Made by a program: the position numbers and the translations under genes
In this document: one piece after another, positions 13,433 to 24,693 of the stretch
How the letters are laid out: every line of letters starts with the position of its first letter
How positions within the stretch are numbered: position 1 is the first letter of the stretch
Assembly: GCA_036785705.1 (NCBI GenBank)
Contig: JAWUZG010000036.1
Location: 14,441,501 to 14,505,500 of the forward strand
DNA from: Acanthornis magna
Taxonomy: Eukaryota; Chordata; Aves; Passeriformes; Acanthizidae
Direction of reading: 5' to 3'
Length of the DNA: 64,000 nt
The notes under the pieces: generated by a model
Seen by the model: only the letters and a program-made list of their open reading frames with translations
What the model was told of the DNA's origin: nothing
Databases searched by the model: none

Positions 13433-15223
13433 TGCCTTGAAATAGCTTCTATGAATAGTGTCTCTCTCATTCCCTTCTGTTGCAAACGGTTAAGCTGTGT
13501 CAAGTATTTTGCAAATGATTTTTCACTGCTGCTTGGAATGAGTAATAATAACTGTCTTCCTTATGGGGTGCTTCAGAACAGGAGAAAAATGATCATGCAA
13601 TTGCAACGTTGGGAGAAGCTTCATTAAAACTAGTATCCATAAATGCTCATTACAGTGAAACAAGATTATAAAATTGCTGGATAACATTAAGATTGGGGTG
13701 GGTTTTTTTTTAAACTTGGAACAGAAATCAGCTGCTGTAAAAATTACCAAACCAACTATCAACCTGATGTATTTTAAAATAAAGTCCAGTAATTGTGAGT
13801 CATGAAAAAACCAAATATACAAATAACAATCCAGTAGGACATGCCTCCTAGGACAGAGGGAATGATACCTTAGCACAAATAACAAGGCAAAGAGAGTTCC
13901 AGTCTCAAGACATAATTTCTAATTTCACTCTAGAAAGAAAGCAGCAATACCCAAAGGACAAAAAAACCAGTAATAATTATAATTTATAACTGCTAATTAA
14001 AGCAATTACAGACAGACCAAAAGCCATAGGCCTTCCATTGGAATTCTGGTCAGCTTGATGACCTCAGGCTCTCAGGGTCTTAAAATGACAGAATCATGAT
14101 ACAACAGCAGTACTTGAAAGAAAAAAGAGAAAGCTGTAATCTTTCACAGGATAATAGCAACAAACAGTTGAATGTTCCTCATCAAAAAAAGAATCAATCC
14201 AATATGCCATTGGAAGGGAAGTTCTGCCCTGTGAGCTCTGACACTGGTGTTTGATGGACAGTCATTTTTACTTGGCTAGAATGGGGGAACTCCATTACCA
14301 GGCATCCAGATCTAAATTTATGATGACCAATTAAACAGGAAGAAGAGAAAAAAAAACCCAAAACCAACCAACCAAAAACCCAACAAACAAACAAAATTTA
14401 AAAACCCAACAAAAACAAACAAAAAACCACCTCTGTTAAGTGAAGAAATTCTTTTACAATACAGAATTTCAAATCATATAATCTGAGAACAGAATCAATT
14501 TAAAAAGCTGGTGTTAAAGCCAATATAACAATTAGCACAGAACAGAAGTTCTTGGTGATTTCTCCTACAGGTAACTTAAGAGAAAACTGCATCAGTCCAA
14601 GATGATTTAAGACTTATGATTTCATTGTCTTTTGGAATTACATGAGGACAATCACAGCCTTAGAAATGCTCTAGCAAATTATCTCCAAAAAAAATTGAAA
14701 TGTTTGAAGCTTTCTATTTTCAGAAAATTTATGGAAATGACATATGACATGTGATGTTTAAATTTCAGAACAAAGTCAATTAAAAACTAGAGCACTGACT
14801 CTTTTTGAAGCTTGCTTTCCCAAAAAGTGATATTTATGTACTGTGCTATTTGCTCATCTCTGTAGAAGACAGAAGAACATATTCCAGTTATTATGTAAAA
14901 ATAATATATATTTAAAGTATTTTAAGAGAAAACAAAAATTTATCCTTCTTAAAGGGATTTTTACGGAATGAAAAATGTGCAAAACCTGAGGTTTTAGAAA
15001 AGCATTCAACCCGGTGAACCAGTGCATTCTGATAAAACTGTTTTGATTTATAAATAAAATCAGTTCTACATGCCACATGCAATCTCAGCAATTTGTTGCT
15101 GGTAGATATGTTGTAGAATAAAATAAATTTGTTTCACATGTGTATTCATCACCTACACCGAATAGGTTTAGAGTCCACTGCCCCAGCCCAAGAAATAAAA
15201 GGTGTCTGAAAAAGATGTCATAA
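13433..15223. other. Unique sequence with one low-complexity tract
   Basis: No gene seen. A minus-strand frame of 120 codons at 13,523-13,885 has no recognisable motif. The A/C-rich tract at 14,347-14,431 is listed separately. Confidence 0.5.
14347..14431. repeat. A/C-rich low-complexity tract
   Basis: About 85 bp built only of A, C and three T residues, with repeated ACCA, AACA and AAAC units. This is simple-sequence DNA. Confidence 0.9.
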
Positions 15224-15829
15224 ATAGAATCATGGAATCATTAGGTTGGAGAAAACCTCCAAGCTGATGAGAACAACCTTTGACCCATCATGACCCTGTC
15301 AATTAGACCATGACACTATGTTCCACATCCAGTAATTTCTTGAATACCTCCAGGGATGGTGACTCCACAACCTCCCTGGGAAGCCCATTCTAATGCTTGA
15401 CAACCTTTTATACAAAGAAATTCCTCCTGATGCCCAAACTAAGCCTCCCTTGACACAGCTTGAGTCCATGCTCTCTCATTCTCTCACTGGTTGCCTGGGA
15501 GAAGAGGCCAACCCCCACCTGGTTACAGCCTCCTCTCAGGCAGGTGTAGAGTAGGATAAGGTCCCTTATGAGCCTCTTTCTCTCCAGGCTGAACACCCCC
15601 AGCTCCCTCAGCTGCTCCTCACAGACCCTTCCCCAGCTCCGTTGCCCTTCTCTGGACTCGCTCCAGCCCCTCAATGTCTTTCTTGCACTCAGGGGTCCAA
15701 AACTGGACACAGCACTCGAGCTGTGGCCTCACCAGTGCCCAGTACAGGGGACAATCCCTGCCCTGCTCCTGCTGGCCACACCATTGCTGATCCAGGCCAG
15801 GATGCCATTGGCCTTCTTGCTACTTGAGC
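15224..15829 (-). mobile_element. CR1 LINE, 3' part, interrupted at 15,829
   Basis: Starts with ATAGAATCATGGAATCA and runs through the complement of the CR1 3' end, including 'TCACTGGTTGCCTGGGAGAA' and 'TCTGGACTCGCTCCAGCCCC'. The element stops abruptly at the LTR that begins at 15,830 and resumes at 16,915, so both pieces are one minus-strand insertion. Positions 15,622-15,819 are about 98% identical to 37,401-37,598 (four mismatches in 198 bp, no gaps by eye), much closer than the rest of the two elements. Confidence 0.95.
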
Positions 15830-16914
15830 TGTACTGATTTTGCATGGACTGTTTTTTTGGTAGCGTCTGGGCCACAGAGGTGGCTTCTGTGAGAAGCTGC
15901 TGGAAGCTTCCACCATGTCCAGCAGAGAAAATCCCTGGTGGCTTCAAAGATGGATGTGCCACTAGCCAAGGCTGGGCCAATTAGAGATGGTGGTAATGCC
16001 TCTGTGGTAACAGATTTAAGAAGAAAAACAAAACAAAAGTTGTTGTGCAGTTTTAACTCCAGCCAAAGAAGAACAGAATGAGAACATTTGAGAATAACAA
16101 CTCTGCAGACACTAAGTGCAGAAGGAGGAGCAGGAGGTGCTCCAGGCACTTGAGTCATGATTCCCCTGCAGCCTGTGGTGAAGACCATGGTAATGAAGCT
16201 GTGCCCCTGAGCCCATGGAGCAGAGCTCTGTCTGCACAGATCCACCTGCAGCCTGTGGAGGAGCCTCACACCAGAGCAGGTGGATGCCTGGAGGAGGCTG
16301 GGATCCAGTGGGAGACCTGTGAGGAGAGGGTCCCTGCTCCCATGTTGGAGCAGGCTGTGCCTGGATGCCTGCACCCTGTGGAAGAGTGGCCCACACTGCA
16401 GAAGTATTGGGAAGACTGTTGACCATGGGATGGAATCACACTGCAGCAGTTCACAGGGAGCTGCTGCTCATGAGAGGGACTCACATTGGAGAAGTTAACG
16501 GAGAACTCTCTCCCATGGGAGGGACACCACAGCACAGCAGGGGAAGGACTCCTCTCCACGAGCAGTGGGAGAAGCCACGGGTGATGAACTGACCATAACT
16601 CCCATTCGCCATCTCCCTACACCGCTGGGGTAGGAGGTAGAGCTGGGAAGGAGGGAGGGGTCATGGGAAGTTGTTTCTAAGGGTTTATTTTACTTCTCAT
16701 TATCCTTCTCTGGTTTTGTTAATAATAAATTCACTTCATATCTCTAAGTTGAGCCTGTTTTGACATTGATGGTATTTGATGAGTGATCTCTCCAGGTTCT
16801 TTCCCCAACCCATGAACCCTGTATTAAATTTTCTCTCCTCTCTCCATTTGCAGAGGGGAGTGAGCGAGTGGCTTTTGTGGGTGCCTAGCATCCAGCCCAG
16901 GTCAACACACAACA
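15830..16914 (+). mobile_element. Solitary LTR (four-copy family), inserted in CR1
   Basis: Begins TGTACTGATTTTGCATGG and ends GGTCAACACACAACA. It aligns throughout with the copy at 17,714-19,102: the opening TTTTGC box, 'GGGCCAATTAGAGAT', a TTTAAGAAG box near 16,014, the CTCCAGGCAC segment, 'GATCCAGTGGGAG', and an AATAAA signal at 16,724-16,729 close to the 3' end. It is the most diverged of the four copies. Both flanks are CR1, and the target appears as TTGAGC on the left and CTGGGT on the right; these overlap on the CR1 but differ by substitutions, so the duplication is only presumed. The long antisense frame (15,820-16,374) and the sense frame (16,078-16,422) are discussed as a finding and not called as genes. 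Confidence 0.88.
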
Positions 16915-17071
16915 CTGGGTGCAGCTGGCTCATGTTCAGCTGCTGTCACCATCACCCCCAGATCATTTTCTGCTGGGCCATTTTCCAGTGACTCTTTCCC
17001 AAGCCTTTAGCACTGCCTGAGGTTGCTGTGAACAAAGAACAGGACCCAGCACTTGGCATTGTTGCACCTCA
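16915..17071 (-). mobile_element. CR1 LINE, continuation after the LTR
   Basis: Opens with CTGGGTGCAGCTGGCTCATG and follows the CR1 path seen uninterrupted at 37,604-37,760 (CAGCTGCTGTCACCA, CATTTTCCAG, GTTGCACCTCA). It completes the CR1 split by the LTR at 15,830-16,914. Divergence from the 37-kb copy here is about 15-20%. Confidence 0.88.
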
Positions 17072-17301
17072 AATGAAAATATAATGAAAAGTTATAATAA
17101 AACCAAATGAAATATAGACTATATTGAGCAGTAAAACACCCTGCAAAATGTATAGTATATGTAAGATTTCAAGGGCAAAAAGATAGCACACAGAGGTTAG
17201 AAACTGAGCCTGCATGGTGGCAATTGTGGATCTTAAACAAAATACTCCTTTGGCTTAATTTTTTGCCATGCCCATACATTACCATTAGCATTCACATATA
17301 T

Positions 17302-17713
17302 TGTTTTCATGGTCTAGGAACAATATTCCCAATTCAGTTCCTCATCAAAGACTCCCCAAATAACCAGGCCAATCTCTCCCACTTCCCCAGTTTTTCTCTC
17401 CCTCCCGACTGCAGCCAGCTGGAGAGAAAAATTGAAGACACTAAAGAGGGGTCATGGGTTGAGATAAGAACACTTTACTAGAAACAGAAATTAGATAAGA
17501 AAATGAGCAGTAACAGCAACAGTACTAATGACAGAGGGTATAAGAAAAGAGGCAAGTCACACAGAAGAAAACCCAACAACCAAAACAGGCAGTAACAGAC
17601 AACACTGGACAGTTCCCATGCAAAGTTTTCTCAATCAGAAGGACCCCCTTCTCCCTGGAAGAGTCCCTTTAGCCTAGCCCAAGCAATGGTATAGAATAAC
17701 TTCCATGCCCTAG
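17302..17713 (-). mobile_element. ERVL-like LTR, left part, interrupted
   Basis: Begins TGTTTTCATGGTCTAGGAAC and contains GGTCATGGGTTGAGATAAGA, followed by 'GAACACTTTACTAGAAACAG'. It shares its plan with the LTR at 25,761-26,231. The sequence stops at CCTAG where the LTR at 17,714 begins and continues from 19,103. Strand is assigned by comparison with the related copy. Confidence 0.75.
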
Positions 17714-17913
17714 TGTGGTAGTTTTGCCTGGCCTAGTTTTTGCCAGTGGATAAGGTGGGGCACAAAGATGGCTCCTGCATGTCCTGAGTAAAGATTCTGG
17801 AAATTTCTCCACCATGTCCAGCAGAGCCAATCTCTGATGGCTCTGAAGATGATGGACATGCTGCTGGCCAAACCTGGGCCAATTAGAGATGTTAGTTACA
17901 CCTCTGTGAAAAC

Positions 17914-17921
17914 ATATTTAA
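17914..17921 (+). promoter_or_regulatory. TATA-like box of the LTR
   Basis: TATTTAAG, about 200 bp from the LTR start, is preserved as TTTAAG-type boxes in the same relative place in the copies at 15.8 kb (near 16,014) and, on the minus strand, at 33.1 and 46.7 kb. Promoter role is inferred from position only. Confidence 0.5.
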
Positions 17922-18453
17922 GAAGAAATCAAAACAATGTGAGCACACACTTCTTTTTAGCCAGAGGAAGAGGAAGAGGAGGTAAAAATATGTGAGGGAG
18001 AACAACATGGAAGCACCAAGGTCAGTGGAGAAGGTGAGGGAGGAGATGCTCCAGGCGCCAGAGCTGAAAACCCTCTACCGGCCGTGGTGAAGACCATGGG
18101 GGAGCAGGTGGTCCCCCTGCAGCCCATGGAGTCCAGGGGGTGCAGACAACCACCCACAGCCTGTGGGGAGGTGCCCACGCCAGAGGAGCAGGTGAAGGCC
18201 TGCAGGAAGCTGTGATCCAGTGGGAGTCCCAGGGACTGAGAGTTGCAAAGGCCTTGCAGGAGAGAGAGAGGCTTTGCTCTCGGGATGGAAACAGCCTGGC
18301 CTCGGCTTGGAAATCTGCAACCTGGAGAGAATCTCAGACAGCAGCAATCGGGCGGGGCTGCTCGTGAGATTGGACCCACGCCAAAGAAGTTCGCAGAGGA
18401 CTGTCTCTCATGGGAGGGACCCCCATGGCTAAGCAGAGGATTCTTTTTCCCCT

Positions 18454-18850
18454 GATGGACTGACCCTGACCAAAGGAAAACCCCCATGCCCTGCCCCCAC
18501 CCCGGAGCTGTTGGTTGGAAGGAGGGAGGAGGTGAGCTGAGAAATGGCCTTAATAGGCAGAGGGGTGAGTAGAGAAACAGTGTTTGTAGCAGAAGAATTG
18601 TGGTGTTGGACTGACTAAGAAAAGCCACATATCTTGCCCCAGCCCGGATCTGTTGGTTGAATGGAGGGAGGGGGTGAATAGAGAAACAGTGTCTGCAGTA
18701 GAAAAATTGTGATGGACTGACTTAAAGAAAAAAAACCCCACACCCTGCCCCTGCCCGGGAGTTGTTGGTTAGTTAGAAAGGAGGGAGGGGGTGAGCTGGG
18801 AAGCGGTGCCTTAAGAGGGAAGGGGGGTCAGTGAAGAAACGGTGTCTTGA
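18454..18850 (+). repeat. Three-unit tandem repeat inside the LTR
   Basis: Units start at 18,454, 18,605 and 18,711, each opening with GATGGACTGAC or a one-base variant, then GCCC-rich sequence, CTGTTGGTT, GGAGGGAGG, and GAGAAACAGTGT. Spacing is 151 and 106 bp. The related copy at 33.1 kb has two units and the one at 46.7 kb has one. Confidence 0.88.
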
Positions 18851-18894
18851 GAGCTTATTTTTACCTCTGATTTATCCTCCGACTCTGTTAGATT

Positions 18895-18900
18895 AATAAA
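18895..18900 (+). terminator. LTR polyadenylation signal AATAAA
   Basis: AATAAA lies about 200 bp before the LTR end, with equivalents at 16,724-16,729 (plus), 33,315-33,320 and 46,852-46,857 (both minus). The conservation in all four copies supports its role as the retroviral poly(A) signal. Confidence 0.75.
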
Positions 18901-19102
18901 TCACTTTTTTTGCAACTTTAAGTCTTCCCGCCTGCTTTTGCCCTGAATCTCGTGCGTCCTGCTTATCAGTGGTCTTATCTCAACTCATAAGTCCAGTGTT
19001 TTGTGTTAATTTTCCCTCTCCTCTGCATAGCTGCAGCAGGAGAGAGCATAGAGAGCAAACGTCGTAAGTGCCTGGCATTTAGCCAGGGTCAAACCCACGA
19101 CA

Positions 19103-19165
19103 CCTAGGCATGTCCCCTTCCAGTTACTGCAAAAAATTAACCCTGGACTGGCCAGAAACAGGGCA
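19103..19165 (-). mobile_element. ERVL-like LTR, right part after the nested LTR
   Basis: After the duplicated CCTAG the sequence reads GTTACTGCAAAAAATTAACC and CTGGCCAGAAACAGGGCA. This matches the end of the related LTR at 25,761-26,231 (CTACTGCAGAAAGGTAAC, CTGGCCAGAACCACAGCA). The piece completes the LTR begun at 17,302. Confidence 0.75.
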
Positions 19166-20524
19166 ATAGTAAATGACAGCTTGCTGCTCCAAAAAAGGAT
19201 GCCAAAGCAAACAGTATGGAGAGGAATGATGCAGGGAAAAGGAGTAACAACAGGATTAACTGAATGCATCCATTAACTCAGCTTTCCCCTGAGTAAGAGA
19301 AAATACTATTTCCTTATCTTTCATTTTGATTTTGCAAGGCTTTGAGTTTGGTAGATATGTGTGATCAGCAGCCCAAGGGTCAGAATTCCAAAACACAGAC
19401 ACCCACAGTAGTTTTTTGACTGATGGAGCCCTCAGTACATGGCAGATTTGAAAGATTTGAGCAAGCTAGAGAGGAAATATCCCATACTCCACCAGTGCAA
19501 ACCAGAGCCTCTGCTATTGGGACAAGCACCCCCCTGCTCGACAGAGATGGTGCACACCTTGAGGTAACCTGTGGATTTACCTGCATGACCACACAGAGGA
19601 CACAAGATGGGACAGACATGTCACTACAGCGGTGGAACTTAGCTGCATAATACAATGAAAAATGATAGGAGTCATGTTTTTCTCATGAGGCGAGACAGTC
19701 AGCACAAAGAGATTTGCAAAAGTGTTGCTTTTTCATTCCTGTCTTTGACTCAGCATCAGCTGTAGCTTTGAGTGCAGCAGCTGGCGTGTTTACAAGCAAT
19801 TCAGAGAAGCAATGTGCTTCCTTCCAGATGCATTTGCCAGCAAGGCTATATGTGAAGATGGGTACTTTTCAGCTGCTACCTGGAGAGAGTTCTGCCCTAG
19901 CTGAGCATCATTTCGAGTAAGACTACTTTGCTTTATTATAGCAGACAGTTTGCTTCGTGCTATAAACAAAAGAGCCTTTTAAATAACACTCACAGCCAAT
20001 AAGGCCACTTGCTTCCAGGAGTAGAGTTTGCATGGGATGTCTTGAAGGGGACAAAAAAAATGCTATGACTTTGACCTTCTTATTGCTATTCAAGAGGGTA
20101 TTTCTCAGCTGTAAGTGATATGACGGCTAAATAATCATACCACCAGTGCTGAACTTGTTAGCAAGAAAAAATTCTTGTGTACAAAAGGCCCCATATGGTT
20201 AAGTATGTATTTTTGAAAGAGAAAAATTTTCAAAGAGAAAGTAATGAAGCTGTCTCTTTCATTATACATTAATGGCTTCTTTATTATTTGCAAGAAAATA
20301 ATCAGCCACTAAAGAGAGAATATAGAATGAGACTCGTTTGTCAGTTAGTTGAAGATTTATTTTCAGGGCTTAATATTTGTCTGGAGATGCTCATGTTAAC
20401 AAATCTGTCTCATAAAAATAATATTTTTTTAAGGATTTGGCACTTTGAATTATAACAGGAAACGCAATATTAGAATAAATTTATGACCAGCTGAAAGTAA
20501 TTCTGAATATCGAGATATATATTG
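19166..20524. other. Unique sequence, nothing recognised
   Basis: No gene, RNA or mobile element seen. Two overlapping frames of 75-91 codons at 19,380-19,655 on opposite strands show no domain. Confidence 0.5.
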
Positions 20525-21424
20525 ACTCAGCAAGTTTGCTTATGACACCAGGCTGTGTGGGGAAGTCCCACTGAAGGGAAAGGATGCCATCCGGAGGATC
20601 CTGGACTGGCTTGAGAGATGGGACAGTGCAAACCTGATGGAGCTCAACAAAGCCAAGTGAAAGGTCCTACACCCAGGTCATGGCAATCCCAGACACACCA
20701 ACAGCTTGGGTAGAGAAGTGATTGAGAGCAGCCCTGTGGTGAGACACGTTGGGGGGTGGTTCATGGAAAACTCAGCATTAGCCAGAAGTGTGTGCTTGCA
20801 GCCCAGAATGCCAATTCTGTGCTGGGCTACATCCAAAGGAGCATGACCAGCAAGACAAAGGAGGGGATTCTGCCCCTCTGCTCTGCTCTGATGAAACCCC
20901 AGCTGCAGTGCTGCATCAGCTCTGGAGTCCACAATATAAGAAGGACAAGGAAATACCAGAGCGAGTCCAGAGGAGGCCATGAAGCTAATAAGAGGACTGG
21001 AGCACCTCCCCTATGAAGACAGGCTGGGAAAGTTGTGTGTGTTGAGCCTGGAGAAGAGAAGGTTCTGTGGGGACCTCACAACAACCTTCTGTATCTGAAG
21101 GGACCTACAGGGAAGCCCAAGAGGGCTCATCAGGAACTGCAGGGTTCATCAGGAACTGCAGGGCGGACAAGAGCGAAGGGGTACAGATTGAAACGGGGTC
21201 AATTTAGGACTATATTTTTTAGTGTGAGGGTGGTGAAACACTGGTGCAGGCTGCCCACAGGGTTTGTGGATGTCCCAGCCCTGGCAGGGTTCAAGGCCAG
21301 GGTGGATGGGGCTTTGAGCAGCCTGGCCCAGCAGAAGGCATCCCTGCCACGGCAGGGGGCCTGGAACTAGATGGTCTTTAATGTCCATTCCAACTCCTAC
21401 ACAGTAGAAACATTCTGTTTCTAT
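20525..21424 (+). mobile_element. CR1 LINE, 3' 0.9 kb
   Basis: Starts almost exactly at the CR1 RT catalytic box: the frame at 20,529 reads SKFAYDTRL, where CR1s have two adjacent aspartates, so one is replaced by Tyr. It continues through 'LDWLERWDSANLMELNKAK', the thumb region and the 3' untranslated part, ending ACATTCTGTTTCTATT. Several stops interrupt the frame. A 19-bp-period duplication (TCATCAGGAACTGCAGGG at 21,127-21,144 and 21,146-21,163) is a private change in this copy. Confidence 0.95.
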
Positions 21425-24400
21425 TACTCCACATTTTGAACCCATCCCCATCAAGGCTGAAGTAATAGCCTGTACTTTTAATCAGAGATATGGTTAAGAA
21501 GCAGCTTGGGGGTTAATGGTATTTTAAAAAAAACATATTTGGTTTTGAGTATTTTAGGAGTCTTGTTTTGCTAAGTTAACCACGTACTTATATTGTTCAC
21601 AGTGTACCTATAGAAAGCAATTTCACTGATTTTTTCTAGCTCTGGGTAAAACTGATTCTATACCTCAAAGTAAATGTTGAAAATTGTATTTTTTTCTTAT
21701 TTGGCAGTAGGAATAGCTGGCAAACAGCAGGGTTTTATTTTTGTCCAAAAGGATAATTCCAAAAGTAACAGGAGTTCAGAGGACTTGTAGGTCATTAACT
21801 CTATGAGCCTTATTTTTAATTCAGATATTATATTCTTCAAATAAACTTAGGGTAAAAATGAGATTTTAATGGGTAGCTTGAGATGTGAATCAAAATTGAT
21901 ATTTAATATTTGCCCTAACTAGAAAAAGAAAATCAAATAGAAGTTAATATTTTCTCACAGTAAAAAAATCCAATGAATTGAAGACATTAACTTTGATTCT
22001 TGCAGCAGAAGGAAATTTAGTATTGCACATGGATGTTACAATACCATTAACTTTAGTAATTTATTAGTATCTTCTAAAGGTTTGTCACAACAATGATACC
22101 ATCTAAACATCAGCTTAGATACACACCTCTTTAACAGGATATATCACCATACTAGAAACAATAGCTATGATGTTTTAATGAATTATAAATATTCTCATTT
22201 TATTAAAAGCAGTATGATTATCCTGGGTTTGTCTTATTTCAGTAGCAGATGTATGTGGTTCTGGTGATTCTGACTGCTCCAATTGAAGAATTCTTCTACT
22301 GATAAAAAAATTTTGAAGTTAATATTGTGCCATCTGAGCAGAGTTCAAGGAGAGTAACAAAACACATACCTCCAATGATCAAAAGTAGATCTATTTCAAC
22401 ACTCAGTGTAATCATATAGATCAAAGAATATTTTCTAAAGTCTTCAACGTTGATATCAATGCATTTTATAAGTTGAAGATGTTATGAAATTGCTGTCTAT
22501 TATTATCTAGTGTTATTATATATTACCAAATCATAGAATTTTGTTCTGTAAGATCCTATATCATTCAGCTTTCCCAACAGACAATACTAATAGATTTTAC
22601 TCTCAATTGCCAGTTGTCATAAGAATCTACTTCTTAGGACCCAATTGTACTGAGAGTAGCAATAACATGTTTTCTAGGATGATCTTTGTATATCATTTTG
22701 CCATTTATTAAAGTACTTAGACTAAGTGATATTGCTGCTTTCATTTTACAGATGAAAAACAGAAAGGGGCATATTAAGGTCAAAACATTTCCTAATCTAA
22801 AGTATACTAAATGTAGATATCTGTGACCTTATTTTGAGACAGTTTTGCATTGGGCTAATCGCTATGTATGGAAAGAACAGCTCTCCATCATTTCAGTTTC
22901 AGTTATGTTTAGGTGTCATCAGATGTTCTGCAGATAGGACCCCACTAGATGAACTGAGTATCCATTAAAGGCTGACAGCTACCAAAGATCTTGGCTTGGT
23001 CAGCCAGTGGAGAAGGAAACAAGGAGTCAGTGAGAGAGGCGCTGGAGCTACCTTTTCTTCCAAATAAGATCCAGCCGCATCAAGAAGGTTTCCCTTTTCT
23101 GCAAGTTGCTGTCTTATTTAGCAGGTGCCTTCCCAACCCTGCCCCACTTGAGGCAGAGTTCTGCCTTCCTTCCCTGCTCTTGTGTCATTGCTGTACAGCA
23201 AGTCTCATGCTCAACCTCACTGTGACAGGACGAATGAGAAAAAACCATAATCATGAAATAAAAGCTAGAAGTAGTAGCATTTGCAAAGTGTGGACATCAG
23301 CCATGCTGGAAGTCTTAATAGTGAAGTTTTGCAGCCTTTTGCGAAATTGCTCTGCACTCTTAGTAATAACATGAACTCAGCTTAAAGGGGATATTTTCCT
23401 ACTTGTTTATCTTTTAAAAAGCCCTAGGAAAATAGCAGAAAGTAAATCCTGGGCTTTCATATTTGAGCCTATTTAACTCCTAGTTCTATAAGAATTAATT
23501 TGATTCTAATTTTTCTAGTGTAAATTTATAATAGCTTGTTTCTAAATGGAAACATTATTAAGTTAACCCTAGCCTATAAATAAACTGTATTTAATTTCTT
23601 TATATAGATATTTTGACTGTTCTGTGATCTCTAATGATCAAGATAAATTTAGGTTTATTACGTACATGAGACCATTTGAAATTTAGGTCATACTTGCTAG
23701 CTATATAACTCATCCAGGTTTCTTTCCTTCTTTTTGACATGAATGCTGACTTGCAAGAGTTAAATATTTGCTTTCCAAGAAGAGGGCTTTGTACAAATTT
23801 GTTGTCATGCATGTCATTTATTCACTTCATATTTTAATGGATAACAAACATGAAATAGGAAGAACACTGATAAAACAAATTTGCCTAAAGACTAAATGCA
23901 TATTCATGGAAATGTCTTCCTCTACAATCATCTATTGGTGGTATTTCATACAGGAGATTTTCACTTCAAGTCTCCAAGAGCTTCACAAATAGTAATTATT
24001 AATAATGAAAGAAAAGATTCTTCTAAAAATACTTCATGACAGTACAGTATAGGGCTTATGAACTTTCTAGGTAGGCATTGCATACTGAGGCTCAAGTTTT
24101 AAAAGATTTACAAAGCCAAAGGACCACTTAATAGAAACAGTGGGACAGAGTAGAATGCATTTATGGGGGCAGCAGATGTCAGAGGGCCATCACCACAATA
24201 AAGCTCAAATACTAGTTAAAACCACCCATCGAGAGGCAACATGAAGCGCTGAAAAGCAGTCACCCATGAAGTACTAACATCCAAGCGCATACTGGTCACC
24301 CAGGGACTTCAAAGTACCCTGACAATAACAAAACTTGCAGAGTAGTTGCAGCAGTTCCACTGCATTTCATGAAACTGGAGAGATGCATCTTTGTTGCCTT

Positions 24401-24693
24401 GCCTGTCAGAGCAGCTGAGCTAGAGTATACCTGAAAGCTGTAAAAAAACTTCTTCATGACTTGCTGCAGTAGAGACAGCTCTTTAGATTTTTATTACAGA
24501 GTGAGCAGAGCTCAAAAGCACAGCAGGAGCTCTGGATTCAGAGTGTGACATCCACACTGGTTTTTTAAATTGCTGTGGCTGAAATTATTCAGGAGCTGCG
24601 CTGATAGTATTGCTGGAACCGGGTAGATTTTGCCCTTCCCTAACCAAAACAAAGTTCCAAATTTACACAGAAAAACAGAAAATGTACAATGCT
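21425..24693. other. Unique AT-rich interval
   Basis: No recognisable gene. A 127-codon plus-strand frame (22,991-23,374) lacks any motif I know. No mobile element was detected. Confidence 0.5.

Larger units (their letters stand above)
17714..19102 (+). mobile_element. Solitary LTR (four-copy family), longest copy
   Basis: The LTR runs from TGTGGTAGTTTTGCCTGGCC to GGGTCAAACCCACGACA, 1389 bp, with TG...CA ends. It is flanked on both sides by the perfect 5-bp duplication CCTAG (17,709-17,713 and 19,103-19,107). A TATTTAAG TATA-like box is at 17,914 and an AATAAA signal at 18,895-18,900. Between them lie a GC-rich segment and three copies of an about 106-151-bp unit (18,454 onward). No gag, pol or env sequence adjoins it, so it is a recombined solo LTR. 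Its insertion split an older LTR on the minus strand. I recognise the family as a common bird ERV LTR of the ERVK/ERV1 kind but cannot name the subfamily. Confidence 0.93.

Noticed and set aside
14347..14431. A/C-rich tract considered as a CRISPR-like or satellite array
   Set aside because: There is no fixed-length repeat with spacers; it is low-complexity sequence.
15820..16374. Minus-strand open frame of 184 codons
   Set aside because: It spans the junction of CR1 and the inserted LTR, so it cannot be an inherited gene.
17957..18628. Minus-strand open frame of 223 codons
   Set aside because: It is antisense to the solo LTR at 17,714-19,102 and made of Ser/Pro/Leu-rich sequence from GC-rich repeat DNA. 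Similar antisense frames occur in the other copies without a conserved start.
15830..19102. Two same-strand LTRs of one family 0.8 kb apart, as a possible provirus
   Set aside because: The DNA between them is CR1 and an older LTR, not retroviral genes. The two LTRs differ strongly and each has its own flanks.
22991..23374. Plus-strand frame of 127 codons
   Set aside because: No motif and no supporting context; length is plausible by chance in 64 kb read in six frames.
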